Source: Pseudorhodobacter antarcticus
GTDB taxonomy: Bacteria > Pseudomonadota > Alphaproteobacteria > Rhodobacterales > Rhodobacteraceae
NCBI GenBank assembly: GCA_945862435.1
Contig: CAMAXX010000017.1
Span: forward strand, 1-55,628
Direction: 5' to 3'
DNA: 55,628 bases
Part shown: piece by piece, positions 34,555-44,332 of the stretch
Numbering within the stretch: the stretch's first letter is position 1
How the letters are laid out: every line of letters begins with the position of its first letter
The notes under the pieces: generated by a model
What the model was told of the DNA's origin: nothing
The model's input: only the letters and a program-made list of their open reading frames with translations
The model's database searches: none
Made by a program: the position numbers and the translations under genes

Positions 34555-35516
34555 GCGGATGTTTCCTTGGGCTGTTTGGGCAGGGCTGATGCCTTGCGTT
34601 CTAACTCTCGGTGTCGTTTTGACACTGGCCAGCCAGCTTCTGCAAGCACTTTGCCTAGTTTTTCCACAACGGCGACAGATCGATGCTGGCCGCCAGTGCA
34701 GCCAAAGCCGATTGAAAGGTGCGATTTACCCTCTTGGCGGTGGGCAGGTAACAGTAGCAAGACCAACTCTTGTACCTGAGAGAAGAAGGGCGTGAACAGG
34801 GGGTCTGCCTGAACATAGGCGGCAACGGCACCATCGCGCCCGTCTTTGTCGCGCAGATCGTCGTCCCAATGCGGGTTTGCCAAAAAGCGGCAATCTAGCA
34901 CCACATCAACACCGCGTGGCAAGCCCCGTTTATAGCTAAACGATTGTACCGCAACAGACATCTGCGCTGCGGCGTCGCGGCCGAAGACTTGGACGATTTC
35001 GGCCTTTAGATCATGCGGCGACAGTTCGGATGTGTCGATCAAATGGTCAGCGCGGGCGCGGATTGGGGCCAAAAGATCGATTTCTCGTCCGATCCCTTCG
35101 GTAGGGGTTTCATCCATAGCCATCGGATGACGGCGGCGCGTCTGATTGTAGCGGCGGATCAATTCTGATTCGGAACAGTCTAAGTATAACACTTGCAACC
35201 CCATGCGCGGATCGCGTGTCAGCGTGTCGATCAGTTCAATCAGGGCACTGGCGGAAAAATCGCGGTTGCGCACATCCAGACCCAGCGCAATGGGCCCCGG
35301 CAGGCTAGGACCATCAATCAGACGTGGTACCAGCGACAGCGGCAGATTATCGATCACCTCATAACCCAAATCTTCAAAGGCATGGATTGCAGTGCTGCGC
35401 CCTGCCCCCGAAGGACCAGTGATGAAAACCAAGTTGCTGGCCGTGTTGGGCAAAGGACTAGTCCTTGGGGTTACGCGCTGCGGGGTTACGCGCTGCAAGT
35501 TCCTATAAAATAGCAC
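34551..35516 (-). CDS. rapZ: RNase adapter protein RapZ
   Basis: A 321-residue nucleotide-binding protein. The P-loop is [11 protein letters not shown] near residue 34. A central [24 protein letters not shown] motif and the C-terminal [10 protein letters not shown] block are typical. In enterobacteria RapZ guides RNase E to GlmZ sRNA and senses glucosamine-6-phosphate. Whether this holds here is open. The ATG overlaps hprK by 31 bases; the first about 25 residues include a duplicated R-V-T-P coded by a 15-base repeat and are unusual for the family. Confidence 0.9.
   Translation of the reverse strand: MLFYRNLQRVTPQRVTPRTSPLPNTASNLVFITGPSGAGRSTAIHAFEDLGYEVIDNLPLSLVPRLIDGPSLPGPIALGLDVRNRDFSASALIELIDTLTRDPRMGLQVLYLDCSESELIRRYNQTRRRHPMAMDETPTEGIGREIDLLAPIRARADHLIDTSELSPHDLKAEIVQVFGRDAAAQMSVAVQSFSYKRGLPRGVDVVLDCRFLANPHWDDDLRDKDGRDGAVAAYVQADPLFTPFFSQVQELVLLLLPAHRQEGKSHLSIGFGCTGGQHRSVAVVEKLGKVLAEAGWPVSKRHRELERKASALPKQPKETSA
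35467..35496. repeat. Tandem 15-base duplication at the hprK/rapZ junction
   Basis: GGGGTTACGCGCTGC occurs twice without spacer (35467-35481 and 35482-35496). It adds five codons to the N-terminal extension of RapZ; the second copy overlaps the last codons of hprK. It is probably a recent slippage duplication. Confidence 0.8.
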
Positions 35517-35917
35517 ATCAGCGCCGAAGGAAAGTGCGGCGCAGCGTGGAAAGACAGAAATTGCACGTCCACCTCCATCAACTGAACGCTGCGCGGTAGC
35601 GGCAATCGCGTATAGGATGTATCTGATAAATCAACCGCAGCCTGAACTTGTATTTGTTCGCAATAGGGAAGGTGCAAAATGCCAATGCCGCGCGCCTCGA
35701 TCAGACCCGCTATTTCGGCGGGCGCGCGGGCGTACAGTTTATCTTGTTCCGCCCAAATCTCGCAGCGATCATCGGCAACCAGTTGCGCGCCAAGTGCAAT
35801 CATTTGCAGCGCCAAGGTCGACTTACCCGCGCCAGATGGCCCAAGGATCAGCAGCCCCTTGCCATGGGCGGCAACGCAGCTGGCGTGGATGTTCTGGATG
35901 ACTGGCGTCTGGGCCAT
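35486..35917 (-). CDS. hprK: Short alphaproteobacterial HPr kinase/phosphorylase
   Basis: A 143-residue protein equal to only the C-terminal catalytic domain of Firmicutes HprK (about 310 residues), as usual in alphaproteobacteria. The Walker A is G-P-S-G-A-G-K-S near residue 27, followed by V-A-D-D-R-C. The family's E-x-R-G-I-G motif reads I-E-A-R-G-I-G-I-L. It phosphorylates or dephosphorylates Ser46 of HPr. It starts three bases after the chvG stop, which places the regulatory PTS in the chvIG transcript. Confidence 0.92.
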   Translation of the reverse strand: MAQTPVIQNIHASCVAAHGKGLLILGPSGAGKSTLALQMIALGAQLVADDRCEIWAEQDKLYARAPAEIAGLIEARGIGILHLPYCEQIQVQAAVDLSDTSYTRLPLPRSVQLMEVDVQFLSFHAAPHFPSALMCYFIGTCSA

Positions 35918-35920
35918 AGA

Positions 35921-37609
35921 TTAAATCGGCAGACCCACAACAAAGCGCGCACCCAAAGGTTCGGATGCAGCATCAGCCTGTGTTGGGCGAATGTTTTCGG
36001 CCCATATAACGCCACCATGCGCTTCGACGATTTGTTTGGATATCGACAGGCCCAAACCCGAATTATTACCAAAATGGGTTGGCGGGCGGTCAGAATAGAA
36101 CCGCTTAAACACCTTGGACAGCGCCTGTTCAGGAATGCCTGGGCCAGTGTCTTCTACAACGATCAACAGTCGGTGGTCACGCTGCCGCGCCCAGACCCGC
36201 ACCGCATCGCCATCTTCGCAAAAGGAAATTGCGTTGGTAATCAAGTTGACAAAAACTTGCGCCAACCGTTCTTCCAGACCGCGCACGATGATCGGATCTT
36301 TGGGAAAATCAGTGATGAATTCCACACCCCTTTCCTGCGCCTGCTGCCCCAGATGGTCGCACAAGCGGGTGAGGGTTTGGATCAAGTCTGCGTCGGTTTC
36401 TTGTTCTTTGACGAGTTCGCTATCAAGCCGCGACGCGTTGGCAATATCGGTTACAAGGCGGTCCATCCGCCGCACGTCATGCTCGATCACACCCAGCAGT
36501 TTCTCGCGCTGGTCATCTCGTTTAGCCACCCGCATAGTACCTACTGCCGAACGTAGGCTGGCCAGCGGGTTCTTGATTTCATGCGCGACATCCGCGGCGA
36601 ATTGTTCGTTGCTTTCGATCCGATCATACAGCGCCGAGACCATGCCGCGCATGGCAATTGATAGGCGGCCAATTTCATCGGGCCGCGCTGCTAAGTCAGG
36701 AATGCGGACGCGTCCTGCTTGCATTTTGGTGATATTGCGGTCGCGGCCCATTTCGGCAGCGGCGGCAAGGTCTGACAGCGGATTAGCAATGGTCGAGGCC
36801 AGCACCATAGAAAGGCCTGTCGAGACAAGCAGGGCAATCAAGAACATTCGCAAAATCTGTTCTCGTTCGTTGCGGACAAGGCGGTCAATTTCGCCTGCTG
36901 GCGAGGATAGCGCAACGACGCCCAAAACACGCCCAGAATCAATGATGGGCGTTGCCACTGAAAAGCTGGCCCCATCTTGACCTTGGAATGTTTTGATCGC
37001 CGTCTCGCCAGCCGCAGCCTGTGCAAACAATTCGCGCGCCAAACTTTCGGCATTGGCTGTGCTGGGCACATCGGCCCGCCCAATCAGTACCGAAACCCCG
37101 GACCAAACGTTGCCAAGAAAATCAGTGATAAGGGTGGATGTTTCGGCCGAGTTGGGCAGGCTTTCATCAGGTTTGCCCACACCGCGCGCAGTGATAATGC
37201 CAGCGGGATCAAGCAAAAACACCTCAACCCCTGCGCTGATGCTAAGATCGGATAAGTCGGCAGGCAGGCCGCCTGTGCCTGCGGCACGCGTCCGCATCAC
37301 GTCAGCCAAAAGACGGGCTTCAGACACAAGGCCCGCCTCGCGTTGCAATACTAGATTGTCGCGGAAGGGATTTAGAAACAAAACCCCAGCAACCAAAAGC
37401 ACCAGCGCCAGCAGATTGAACAAGATAATCTTACGTGCCAAAGGCGATTTGTTCAGTGCGAAAAGCCCGCGTTTGCCGCGACCGCCTTGCAAGGCTTGTT
37501 CTGACAGCACTTCGGGCGATACCCAGTCTTCACCCAAAATCACTTGGCCCTTGGCCTGATCATCAGCCACGGCGCTGCCATCTAGCGGAAATTTCTGCGC
37601 GGCTGTCAT
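35921..37609 (-). CDS. chvG: ChvG (ExoS-type) sensor histidine kinase
   Basis: A 562-residue membrane kinase. A long cytoplasmic lead is followed by TM1 near residues 58-80, a periplasmic domain of about 170 residues, TM2 near 258-280, HAMP, then the H-box F-A-A-D-V-A-H-E-I-K-N-P-L-A-S-L-R and the ATPase boxes N-A-I-S-F, D-T-G-P-G-I-P and G-L-G-L-S-I. In Rhizobiales and Rhodobacterales ChvG responds to acid or envelope stress and controls envelope, exopolysaccharide and central metabolism genes through ChvI. It lies nine bases after chvI in one operon. Confidence 0.93.
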   Translation of the reverse strand: MTAAQKFPLDGSAVADDQAKGQVILGEDWVSPEVLSEQALQGGRGKRGLFALNKSPLARKIILFNLLALVLLVAGVLFLNPFRDNLVLQREAGLVSEARLLADVMRTRAAGTGGLPADLSDLSISAGVEVFLLDPAGIITARGVGKPDESLPNSAETSTLITDFLGNVWSGVSVLIGRADVPSTANAESLARELFAQAAAGETAIKTFQGQDGASFSVATPIIDSGRVLGVVALSSPAGEIDRLVRNEREQILRMFLIALLVSTGLSMVLASTIANPLSDLAAAAEMGRDRNITKMQAGRVRIPDLAARPDEIGRLSIAMRGMVSALYDRIESNEQFAADVAHEIKNPLASLRSAVGTMRVAKRDDQREKLLGVIEHDVRRMDRLVTDIANASRLDSELVKEQETDADLIQTLTRLCDHLGQQAQERGVEFITDFPKDPIIVRGLEERLAQVFVNLITNAISFCEDGDAVRVWARQRDHRLLIVVEDTGPGIPEQALSKVFKRFYSDRPPTHFGNNSGLGLSISKQIVEAHGGVIWAENIRPTQADAASEPLGARFVVGLPI

Positions 37610-37618
37610 CCTGCGGCG

Positions 37619-38320
37619 TTACTCTTCGTTGTAACGGTAACCAATACCATAAAGGGTTTCGATTGCATTAAAATCATCATCAACGGCGCGCATTTTCTTT
37701 CGCAGGCGTTTGATATGGCTGTCTATGGTGCGATCATCCACATAGATCTGGTCATCATAGGCCACGTCCATCAACTGATCGCGGCTTTTCACAAAGCCTG
37801 GGCGCTGTGCCAAGGCTTGCAGCAGCATAAATTCGGTCACTGTCAGCGCCACGTCGCGGCTTTTCCATGCCACGGCATGGCGCAGCGGGTCCATTCGCAG
37901 ATGGCCGCGTTCAATCACCTTGGTTTCTTCGGTTACGGCCACTTCGCCCGTGGCAATCGCCTCATTGCGGCGCAGCAATGCGCGGATACGCTCTACCAGA
38001 AGGCGTTGGCTGAAGGGTTTTGTCACATAATCATCAGCGCCCATACGCAGGCCCAAAACCTCGTCAATCTCGTCATCTTTCGAAGTTAAGAAAATAACGG
38101 GCAGGGTCGATTTCTGACGCAGGCGCTGCAGCAAATCCATCCCGTCCATGCGTGGCATTTTGATATCCAGCACGGCAAGGTCTGGCATTCGGCGGTTGAA
38201 CGCGTCCAAGGCGGATTGGCCATCATTATGCGTTTCAACCTCAAAGCCTTCAGCTTCTAGGGTCATCGATACTGACGTAAGGATGTTTCTGTCGTCGTCA
38301 ACTAGGGCTATTCTGGCCAT
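37619..38320 (-). CDS. chvI: ChvI response regulator (OmpR type)
   Basis: A 233-residue regulator. The receiver domain has D-D-D near the start, the phosphoacceptor Asp in [10 protein letters not shown], and Lys in V-T-K-P-F-S. The C-terminal winged helix has R-D-Q-L-M-D-V-A-Y and [15 protein letters not shown]. It is the first gene of the chvI-chvG-hprK-rapZ-EIIA-HPr-acyltransferase series. It is divergent from pckA, which is a known ChvI-linked gene in related bacteria. Confidence 0.95.
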   Translation of the reverse strand: MARIALVDDDRNILTSVSMTLEAEGFEVETHNDGQSALDAFNRRMPDLAVLDIKMPRMDGMDLLQRLRQKSTLPVIFLTSKDDEIDEVLGLRMGADDYVTKPFSQRLLVERIRALLRRNEAIATGEVAVTEETKVIERGHLRMDPLRHAVAWKSRDVALTVTEFMLLQALAQRPGFVKSRDQLMDVAYDDQIYVDDRTIDSHIKRLRKKMRAVDDDFNAIETLYGIGYRYNEE

Positions 38321-38486
38321 GTGGGGCGTCCTTTATCTGCTCGGCTGCCTGATTTTTGCCATATATTGTGATTTTTGCGCAAAAGAATCAACCCTTAAGT
38401 GCAGACCGCCCACCTACATACCATATTTAGATGTGATTTTTGGGGCGTAAAAGCGAAGTTGTCTCATATCTGACACAAATCCCCAA

Positions 38487-38522
38487 ATGATTGCGCTAAC
38501 ATGAAAATGGTTGCGCTAACAT
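38487..38522. promoter_or_regulatory. Two tandem palindromic operator-like sites in the chvI-pckA spacer
   Basis: ATG(A/G)TTGCGCTAACAT occurs at 38487-38502 and 38507-38522, exactly 20 bases apart. Each copy is an imperfect palindrome with a GCGC centre (ATGnTnGC-GCnAnCAT), the form expected for a LacI-family operator. The sites lie 143-178 bases before the pckA start. The rest of the 344-base spacer (38321-38664) holds no gene. Confidence 0.6.
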
Positions 38523-38664
38523 CGCCAAACCCTTCTATTATAAGGGAAAACTGCATGTTATAGCCCTTATATGGCCCTTCGGAGGAGGGGGCATGAATTG
38601 CGGCTCTGGCCCGAGCCGCTCATTGGGATATGCGCCATTTTTGGTGACGAGGGGAGCTTGAAGG

Positions 38665-40278
38665 ATGACTATGGCAGAGGCTGCGCAAGGACGCGTAAAC
38701 CGCAACAAAACGCTGGAAAATCAAGGCATTACTGACCTTGGCCATGTCTATTACAACTTTGGCGTACCCAGCCTTGTCGAGGCCGCCACTGTGCGCGGTG
38801 AGGGGCGTTTGGGTAAGGGCGGGGCGTTCTTGGTTTCCACTGGTCAATTCACTGGCCGCTCACCCAAAGATAGATTTGTGGTGCGCACCCCTTCGGTTGA
38901 AAATACGATATGGTGGGAAAACAATGCGCCGATGACGCCTGCGGCATTTGATGTGCTTTACGCCGATATTCTGGTCCATATGAAGGGCCGCGATTATTTC
39001 GTGCAGGATTTGTTTGCTGGGGCCGATGCTGCATATCGCCTTGATGTGCGGATGGTCACCGAATTTGCATGGCACGGTCTGTTTATCCGCCATTTGTTGC
39101 GCCACCCGACTGCTGCCGAGTTGGACACTTTCAGTCCAGAATGGACATTTATCAATTGCCCCAGCTTTAAGGCCGATCCAGCGCGTCACGGCTGCCGCAG
39201 CGAAACCGTTATTGCGCTGAATTTCGACAAAAAGCTGATCTTGATCGGCGGCACGGCCTATGCGGGCGAAAACAAAAAGGCCGTGTTCACACTGCTGAAT
39301 TACCTTTTGCCCGAACAGGGCGTGATGCCAATGCATTGTTCGGCAAACCACGCCATTGGCAACTCTGACGATACAGCAGTGTTTTTCGGTCTGTCGGGTA
39401 CGGGCAAAACCACGTTGTCGGCCGACCCTGCGCGCACCCTTATTGGCGATGATGAACATGGCTGGTCAGATCGTGGAACCTTCAATTTTGAAGGGGGCTG
39501 CTATGCCAAGACCATCCACCTGTCGCCCGAAGCAGAACCGGAAATTTACGCAACCACGTCCAAATTCGGCACAGTGGTGGAAAATATGGTCTTCGACCTG
39601 GAAACGCTGGAATTAGATTATTCAGACAGCAGCCTGACAGAAAATATGCGCTGTGCCTACCCGCTGGACTATATCTCGAACGCATCCAGCACGGGCCTTG
39701 GTGGGCATCCAAAAAATATCATCATGCTAACTTGCGATGCTTTCGGTGTCTTGCCTCCCATCTCGCGGCTTACATCGGCGCAGGCGATGTATCATTTTCT
39801 GTCGGGGTTCACTGCAAAAGCCCCCGGAACCGAGCGCGGCGTGCTAGAGCCGATCCCCACCTTTAGCACCTGCTTCGGTGCGCCATTTATGTCGCGCCGC
39901 CCAGAAGTGTATGGCAACCTGCTGCAAGAGAAAATTGCGCAGTTCGGCGCAAATTGCTGGCTGGTGAATACAGGATGGACAGGCGGTAAATTTGGCACGG
40001 GCAAGCGGATGCCGATCCAAGCCACCCGCGCGCTGCTGACGGCAGCCTTGGACGGCACATTGGCTACTACAAAGTTTCGCCGTGATCCCAACTTTGGGTT
40101 TGAGGTGCCAGTTATGGTGCCAGGCGTTGATACGGGCCTTTTGGACCCGCGCAGCACATGGGCCGACAAAGGTGCCTATGACGCGGCCGCGCAGAAACTT
40201 GTCGGCATGTTTGCCGATAATTTCGGGCAATATTTGCCCTTTATCGGGGCCGATGTGAAAGCGGCTGCAATCGGCTAG
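38665..40278 (+). CDS. pckA: Phosphoenolpyruvate carboxykinase (ATP)
   Basis: A 537-residue gluconeogenic enzyme that makes phosphoenolpyruvate from oxaloacetate. [10 protein letters not shown] lies near residue 73. The ATP-dependent class is shown by the P-loop [11 protein letters not shown] near residue 245, followed by [16 protein letters not shown] and R-M-P-I follow near the C-terminus. A GAAGGATG ribosome site precedes the ATG. It stands head-to-head with chvI across the operator-bearing spacer; control by ChvI and a LacI-type regulator is inferred. Confidence 0.96.
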   Translation: MTMAEAAQGRVNRNKTLENQGITDLGHVYYNFGVPSLVEAATVRGEGRLGKGGAFLVSTGQFTGRSPKDRFVVRTPSVENTIWWENNAPMTPAAFDVLYADILVHMKGRDYFVQDLFAGADAAYRLDVRMVTEFAWHGLFIRHLLRHPTAAELDTFSPEWTFINCPSFKADPARHGCRSETVIALNFDKKLILIGGTAYAGENKKAVFTLLNYLLPEQGVMPMHCSANHAIGNSDDTAVFFGLSGTGKTTLSADPARTLIGDDEHGWSDRGTFNFEGGCYAKTIHLSPEAEPEIYATTSKFGTVVENMVFDLETLELDYSDSSLTENMRCAYPLDYISNASSTGLGGHPKNIIMLTCDAFGVLPPISRLTSAQAMYHFLSGFTAKAPGTERGVLEPIPTFSTCFGAPFMSRRPEVYGNLLQEKIAQFGANCWLVNTGWTGGKFGTGKRMPIQATRALLTAALDGTLATTKFRRDPNFGFEVPVMVPGVDTGLLDPRSTWADKGAYDAAAQKLVGMFADNFGQYLPFIGADVKAAAIG

Positions 40279-40338
40279 TCTTGAAATGTATCTGCGGCTG
40301 TGGTCTTGCTTCTGCAGACCGCAACCGCAGGACGCCCA

Positions 40339-40899
40339 ATGCATATCGAAAAAACCCCGATTGAGGGCCTGTTGATAGTGGTGCCAAAGCGGCATGGAGA
40401 TGCGCGTGGTTGGTTTTCTGAAGTGTATTCGCGCGCAGCTTTCTTGTCGGCGGGAATAGATTTGGATTTCGTGCAAGACAATCATTCGATGTCTGGCGAA
40501 ATTGGCACGTTGCGCGGTTTGCATTATCAAAGCCCCCCCTTTGCACAGGATAAATTGGTGCGCTGTGCGCGCGGGGTCATTTACGATGTCGCCGTTGATG
40601 TGCGGGCAGGCAGCCCCAGCTATGGCAAATGGTTCGGAGTAGAGTTGAGCGCCGAAAACGGCTTGCAACTGTTGGTGCCAGTTGGGTTTTTGCACGGGTT
40701 TATCACCCGCAGCGAAGGGGCCGAGGTGCAATACAAAGTCACTGCTCCTTACTCAGCCGAATGCGATGGCGGCGTTGCGTGGGATGATCTGGATATTGGC
40801 ATCGACTGGGGCAACTCCTCGCCCGTGCTGTCGGCGAAGGATATGATTGCCCCGCGATTTGCCAACTTCCAGTCCCCCTTTACCTATGGTGCTGCATGA
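40339..40899 (+). CDS. rfbC: dTDP-4-dehydrorhamnose 3,5-epimerase
   Basis: A 186-residue RmlC. D-A-R-G-W-F-S-E and L-R-G-L-H-Y-Q (catalytic His) occur in the usual spacing, followed by [20 protein letters not shown] and V-P-V-G-F-L-H-G-F. It makes dTDP-4-dehydro-L-rhamnose. The start at 40339 is preferred over the longer frame because [10 protein letters not shown] matches the family N-terminus. It opens the rmlC-B-D-A operon, which supplies dTDP-L-rhamnose for O-antigen or exopolysaccharide. Confidence 0.94.
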   Translation: MHIEKTPIEGLLIVVPKRHGDARGWFSEVYSRAAFLSAGIDLDFVQDNHSMSGEIGTLRGLHYQSPPFAQDKLVRCARGVIYDVAVDVRAGSPSYGKWFGVELSAENGLQLLVPVGFLHGFITRSEGAEVQYKVTAPYSAECDGGVAWDDLDIGIDWGNSSPVLSAKDMIAPRFANFQSPFTYGAA

Positions 40900-41936
40900 A
40901 GATTTTGGTCACGGGCGGAATGGGGTTTATCGGCTCGGCTGTGGTTCGGCTTGCCATTTCGCGCGGGCATGAGGTCATTAATCTGGATGCGATGACATAC
41001 GCCGCCTGCGCTCAGAATGTGGCGCAAGTTGCCACGTCGAACCTCTATTCCTTTGAGCAGGCCGATATCCGCGACCGCGCCCGCTTGGACGAGGTTTTCG
41101 CCACCCATCGCCCAGATGCCGTGATGCATCTTGCCGCCGAAAGCCATGTCGACCGTTCCATTGACGGGCCAGATGATTTTGTGCAAACCAATATCACGGG
41201 CACCTTCAATATGCTAGAAGCCGCCCGCGCCTATTGGCAGGGCGCGGGCCGCCCTGAAGGTTTTCGCTTTCACCATATCTCGACTGATGAGGTTTTCGGC
41301 AGTTTGGGCGAACTGGGTAAGTTCACCGAAGATACCCCCTACACTCCGCGCAGTCCCTATTCCGCCAGCAAAGCCGCCAGCGATCACTTGGTGCGCGCTT
41401 GGGGCGAAACCTATGGCCTACCTGTGGTTTTGACCAATTGTTCCAACAATTACGGCCCCTATCACTTTCCCGAAAAACTAATCCCTGTGGTGATTCTGAA
41501 CGCGTTGGCGGGCAAGCACATTCCCGTTTACGGGCAGGGCAAAAACGTGCGCGATTGGCTGTATGTCGAAGATCATGCAGACGCGCTGCTGCTGGTTTTG
41601 GAAAAAGGCGCACTTGGCCGCAGCTATAATATCGGCGGCGAGAATGAGGCGCAGAATATTGAAATTGTGCAGAAGATCTGCGCGCTTTTGGATGAGATGG
41701 CCCCAACGGGCGTGCCCCATGCCCGTCTGATTACCTATGTTACCGACCGCCCAGGACATGACATGCGCTATGCGATTGACCCAGCGCGTATTCGCAACGA
41801 ACTGGGCTGGCGGCCATCGGTCACGCTGGACGAAGGTCTGCGCCGCACGGTGCGCTGGTACCTGGACAGCGAGGCGTGGTGGAAACCGCTACAGGCGCGC
41901 GGCGGGGTGGGGCGGCGCTTGGGAACCCGCGGATGA
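40896..41936 (+). CDS. rfbB: dTDP-glucose 4,6-dehydratase
   Basis: A 346-residue RmlB, an extended SDR enzyme. The N-terminal G-G-M-G-F-I-G-S-A binds [17 protein letters not shown] is followed by the catalytic S-T-D-E-V-F-G and the Y-S-A-S-K pair. [13 protein letters not shown] and [13 protein letters not shown] complete the RmlB signature. It overlaps rfbC by ATGA and rfbD likewise. Confidence 0.96.
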   Translation: MKILVTGGMGFIGSAVVRLAISRGHEVINLDAMTYAACAQNVAQVATSNLYSFEQADIRDRARLDEVFATHRPDAVMHLAAESHVDRSIDGPDDFVQTNITGTFNMLEAARAYWQGAGRPEGFRFHHISTDEVFGSLGELGKFTEDTPYTPRSPYSASKAASDHLVRAWGETYGLPVVLTNCSNNYGPYHFPEKLIPVVILNALAGKHIPVYGQGKNVRDWLYVEDHADALLLVLEKGALGRSYNIGGENEAQNIEIVQKICALLDEMAPTGVPHARLITYVTDRPGHDMRYAIDPARIRNELGWRPSVTLDEGLRRTVRWYLDSEAWWKPLQARGGVGRRLGTRG

Positions 41937-42781
41937 GAGTGCTTGTGTTTGGGCAAACTGGCCAAGTGGCACAGGAATTGGCGCGATCCACACCTGCGGG
42001 CGTGACAGCGCGGTTTCTGCCGCGCGATAAGGCCGATCTGATAGTGCCGTCGGCTTGCGCGGCAGCGGTGCAAGATTGCGACCTGGTCATCAACGCCGCT
42101 GCATGGACGGCAGTTGATTTGGCCGAGACGCAAGAGGCAGACGCCCATATCGTCAACGCCGCCAGTCCCAGCGCCATCGCGCGCGCTTGCGCAGCGCTGG
42201 GCGTTCCAATGATTCATATTTCGACCGATTATGTGTTCGATGGCGCAGGGAATTCGGCCTTTTTGCCCGATCACCCCACTGCGCCCTTGGGGGCCTATGG
42301 ACGCAGCAAATTGGCGGGCGAATTCGGTGTGCGCGACAGCGGCGCGCGACATGTAATCTTACGCACGTCTTGGGTGTTTTCAGCCCATGGCGGCAATTTT
42401 CTAAAGACGATGCTGCGGCTTGGCGGTGTGCGGGAAAATCTAAATGTAGTCACCGACCAAATTGGTGGGCCAACCGCTGCCAGCGCGATTGCCACGGCGA
42501 TTTGGCAGATTGCTATGGCGCTGCACGCAGGCCACGTGGGGGGAACCTATCATTTTGCAGGCACACCCGATGTGTCTTGGGCGGGGTTCGCGCGCGCAAT
42601 CATGCAGGCCGCTAACCTGCCTTGCACTGTCACTGACATTCCCACATCCGCCTATCCAACCCTCGCCCGCCGCCCCGCCAATTCGCGGCTGGATTGTAGC
42701 GTTTTGCTACGTGATTTTGGGATCGCTCGCCCCGATTGGCGCGCGTCCCTTCCTGCCCTTATCAAGGAGATAACCCTATGA
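41933..42781 (+). CDS. rfbD: dTDP-4-dehydrorhamnose reductase
   Basis: A 282-residue RmlD that makes dTDP-L-rhamnose in the last step. [10 protein letters not shown] starts the Rossmann fold. N-A-A-A-W-T-A-V-D follows, then S-T-D-Y-V-F-D-G and the Y-G-R-S-K catalytic pair. R-T-S-W-V-F and T-Y-H-F-A-G occur later. The start at 41933 overlaps the rfbB stop by four bases, and rfbA starts four bases before its own stop. Confidence 0.95.
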   Translation: MRVLVFGQTGQVAQELARSTPAGVTARFLPRDKADLIVPSACAAAVQDCDLVINAAAWTAVDLAETQEADAHIVNAASPSAIARACAALGVPMIHISTDYVFDGAGNSAFLPDHPTAPLGAYGRSKLAGEFGVRDSGARHVILRTSWVFSAHGGNFLKTMLRLGGVRENLNVVTDQIGGPTAASAIATAIWQIAMALHAGHVGGTYHFAGTPDVSWAGFARAIMQAANLPCTVTDIPTSAYPTLARRPANSRLDCSVLLRDFGIARPDWRASLPALIKEITL

Positions 42782-43656
42782 ACCGCAAAGGGATTATTTT
42801 GGCAGGGGGCACAGGCTCGCGCCTCTGGCCCATCACTTTGGGCGTCTCTAAGCAGCTACTTCCTATCCATGACAAACCGATGATCTATTACCCGCTATCT
42901 GTCTTGATGCTGGGCGGTATCCGCGAGGTGGCGATCATCACCACTTCCGAAGACCAAAGCCAGTTTCAGCGTCTGCTGGGGGACGGCGCGCAATGGGGAT
43001 TGCAACTGACTTACATCGTGCAGCCTTCGCCTGACGGGCTGGCGCAGGCCTATCTGCTGGCGCGGGATTTCCTAAATGGCGCGCCTTCGGTTCTGGTGCT
43101 GGGCGATAATATCTTTTTCGGCCATGGCCTGCCCGAAATGCTGGCCCAAGCGGATGCCAAGTTACAAGGCGGCACGGTGTTTGGTTATCGCGTGGCCGAC
43201 CCAGAACGCTATGGCGTGGTGGATTTTGATGCTAATGGCCAAGTGCGGGCTATTATTGAAAAGCCCGCAAAGCCGCCGTCAAATTACGCCGTCACGGGCC
43301 TGTATTATCTTGATGCCCGCGCGCCAGACTTGGCGGCGCAGGTGAAACCCTCGCCGCGCGGCGAGTTAGAGATTGCCGACCTTTTGGAAATTTACCGCGC
43401 TGAAGGCACCCTCAGCGTTGAACGCATGGGGCGCGGATACGCTTGGCTCGATACGGGTACACATGGCAGCTTGCTAGATGCGGGCAATTTTGTGCGCACG
43501 TTGGAAAACCGCCAAGGCTTGCAAGTTGGCTGTCCTGATGAAATTGCCTATCGTCAAGGATGGATTTCGCGTGATGATTTGGCCGCACGGGCGAAAATCT
43601 ATGCCAAAAATGATTATGGGCGCTATTTAGCCGCGATTGTGGCCGAGCGGGGATAA
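42778..43656 (+). CDS. rfbA: Glucose-1-phosphate thymidylyltransferase
   Basis: A 292-residue RmlA that joins glucose 1-phosphate and dTTP to give dTDP-glucose, the first pathway step. The N-terminal G-I-I-L-A-G-G-T-G-S-R-L-W-P-I-T is the nucleotide-binding loop. S-K-Q-L-L-P-I-H-D-K-P-M-I-Y-Y-P-L-S, L-G-D-N-I-F-F-G-H-G and E-K-P-A-K-P-P-S-N-Y-A-V-T-G-L-Y follow. W-L-D-T-G-T-H-G-S-L near the end is also typical. It ends the rml operon; a hairpin follows directly. Confidence 0.96.
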   Translation: MNRKGIILAGGTGSRLWPITLGVSKQLLPIHDKPMIYYPLSVLMLGGIREVAIITTSEDQSQFQRLLGDGAQWGLQLTYIVQPSPDGLAQAYLLARDFLNGAPSVLVLGDNIFFGHGLPEMLAQADAKLQGGTVFGYRVADPERYGVVDFDANGQVRAIIEKPAKPPSNYAVTGLYYLDARAPDLAAQVKPSPRGELEIADLLEIYRAEGTLSVERMGRGYAWLDTGTHGSLLDAGNFVRTLENRQGLQVGCPDEIAYRQGWISRDDLAARAKIYAKNDYGRYLAAIVAERG

Positions 43657-43661
43657 AAGAA

Positions 43662-43678
43662 GGGGGCTTTCAGCCCCC
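43662..43678 (+). terminator. Terminator-like hairpin after rfbA
   Basis: GGGGGCT / AGCCCCC with a TTC loop starts five bases past the rfbA stop. There is no T-tract, so termination may be partial. Confidence 0.6.
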
Positions 43679-44276
43679 TCGTCGCTGAGGCTCCTCACCC
43701 CCCGAGGATATCGAAAATACCGTTAAATCAACGCACTGTATGAAAACATGTGCAAATTGTGTGCAGGCGAAGTCTGTGCAGTTTGCTTTTCATTAACGTA
43801 TGATACGACATCTTTGGAGAACTCTCATCCATTCTGCTTGTGCTCCTCGGATAACATCATTGCAGTAAACGTTCAAATGTACGATGCCAAGCCGAAGCAA
43901 GATTCTTCGTATGGGGCTGTCACAGACCCGACAAGTTGTGCGGTGCCTCTGACCGATCAAATTATGAGGCCCGCCGCGCAGTAAGAAAGCTTTGCGTGCC
44001 GAGCGACTGATCAACCCTCGCCAAATGGCTTAACTGAACTGCTGGCTTCCGTTACATTTGGCTGGAGGAGCAGGGTGAGGCCCGTTGTCTAACTCCTTTT
44101 TTGGTGTCGTCTTGAGGTCGCAGTGGCCCAACGCATGTTCAAGCATCTTCTTTATCGGGACGCGAACATATCCCGCGATTGTGCGTGCGTTCCACTAATC
44201 GCAAGACCTTTGCAGGTATTCCAAGGGCCGCAAAAGCGCAATTTCTTAATGCTGATCGTATTCTTCAATAATGAGG
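43679..44276. other. Gene-poor, lower-GC gap between the rml operon and an IS element
   Basis: About 600 bases hold only short frames on either strand with no recognisable protein. Base composition is more AT-rich than the rml operon. It ends at the left edge of the IS3-type element and is probably accessory DNA or the decayed remains of transferred genes. Confidence 0.5.
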
Positions 44277-44332
44277 TGGTTCTAGTATTTCGACCATTTT
44301 GCGGCCTTGTTAAGATGGATCAGGGTTTCAAG

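Noticed and set aside
43748..43984. A 78-residue Cys-rich frame
   Set aside because: No ribosome site, no family pattern, and an unrelated frame exists on the other strand; not supported as a gene.
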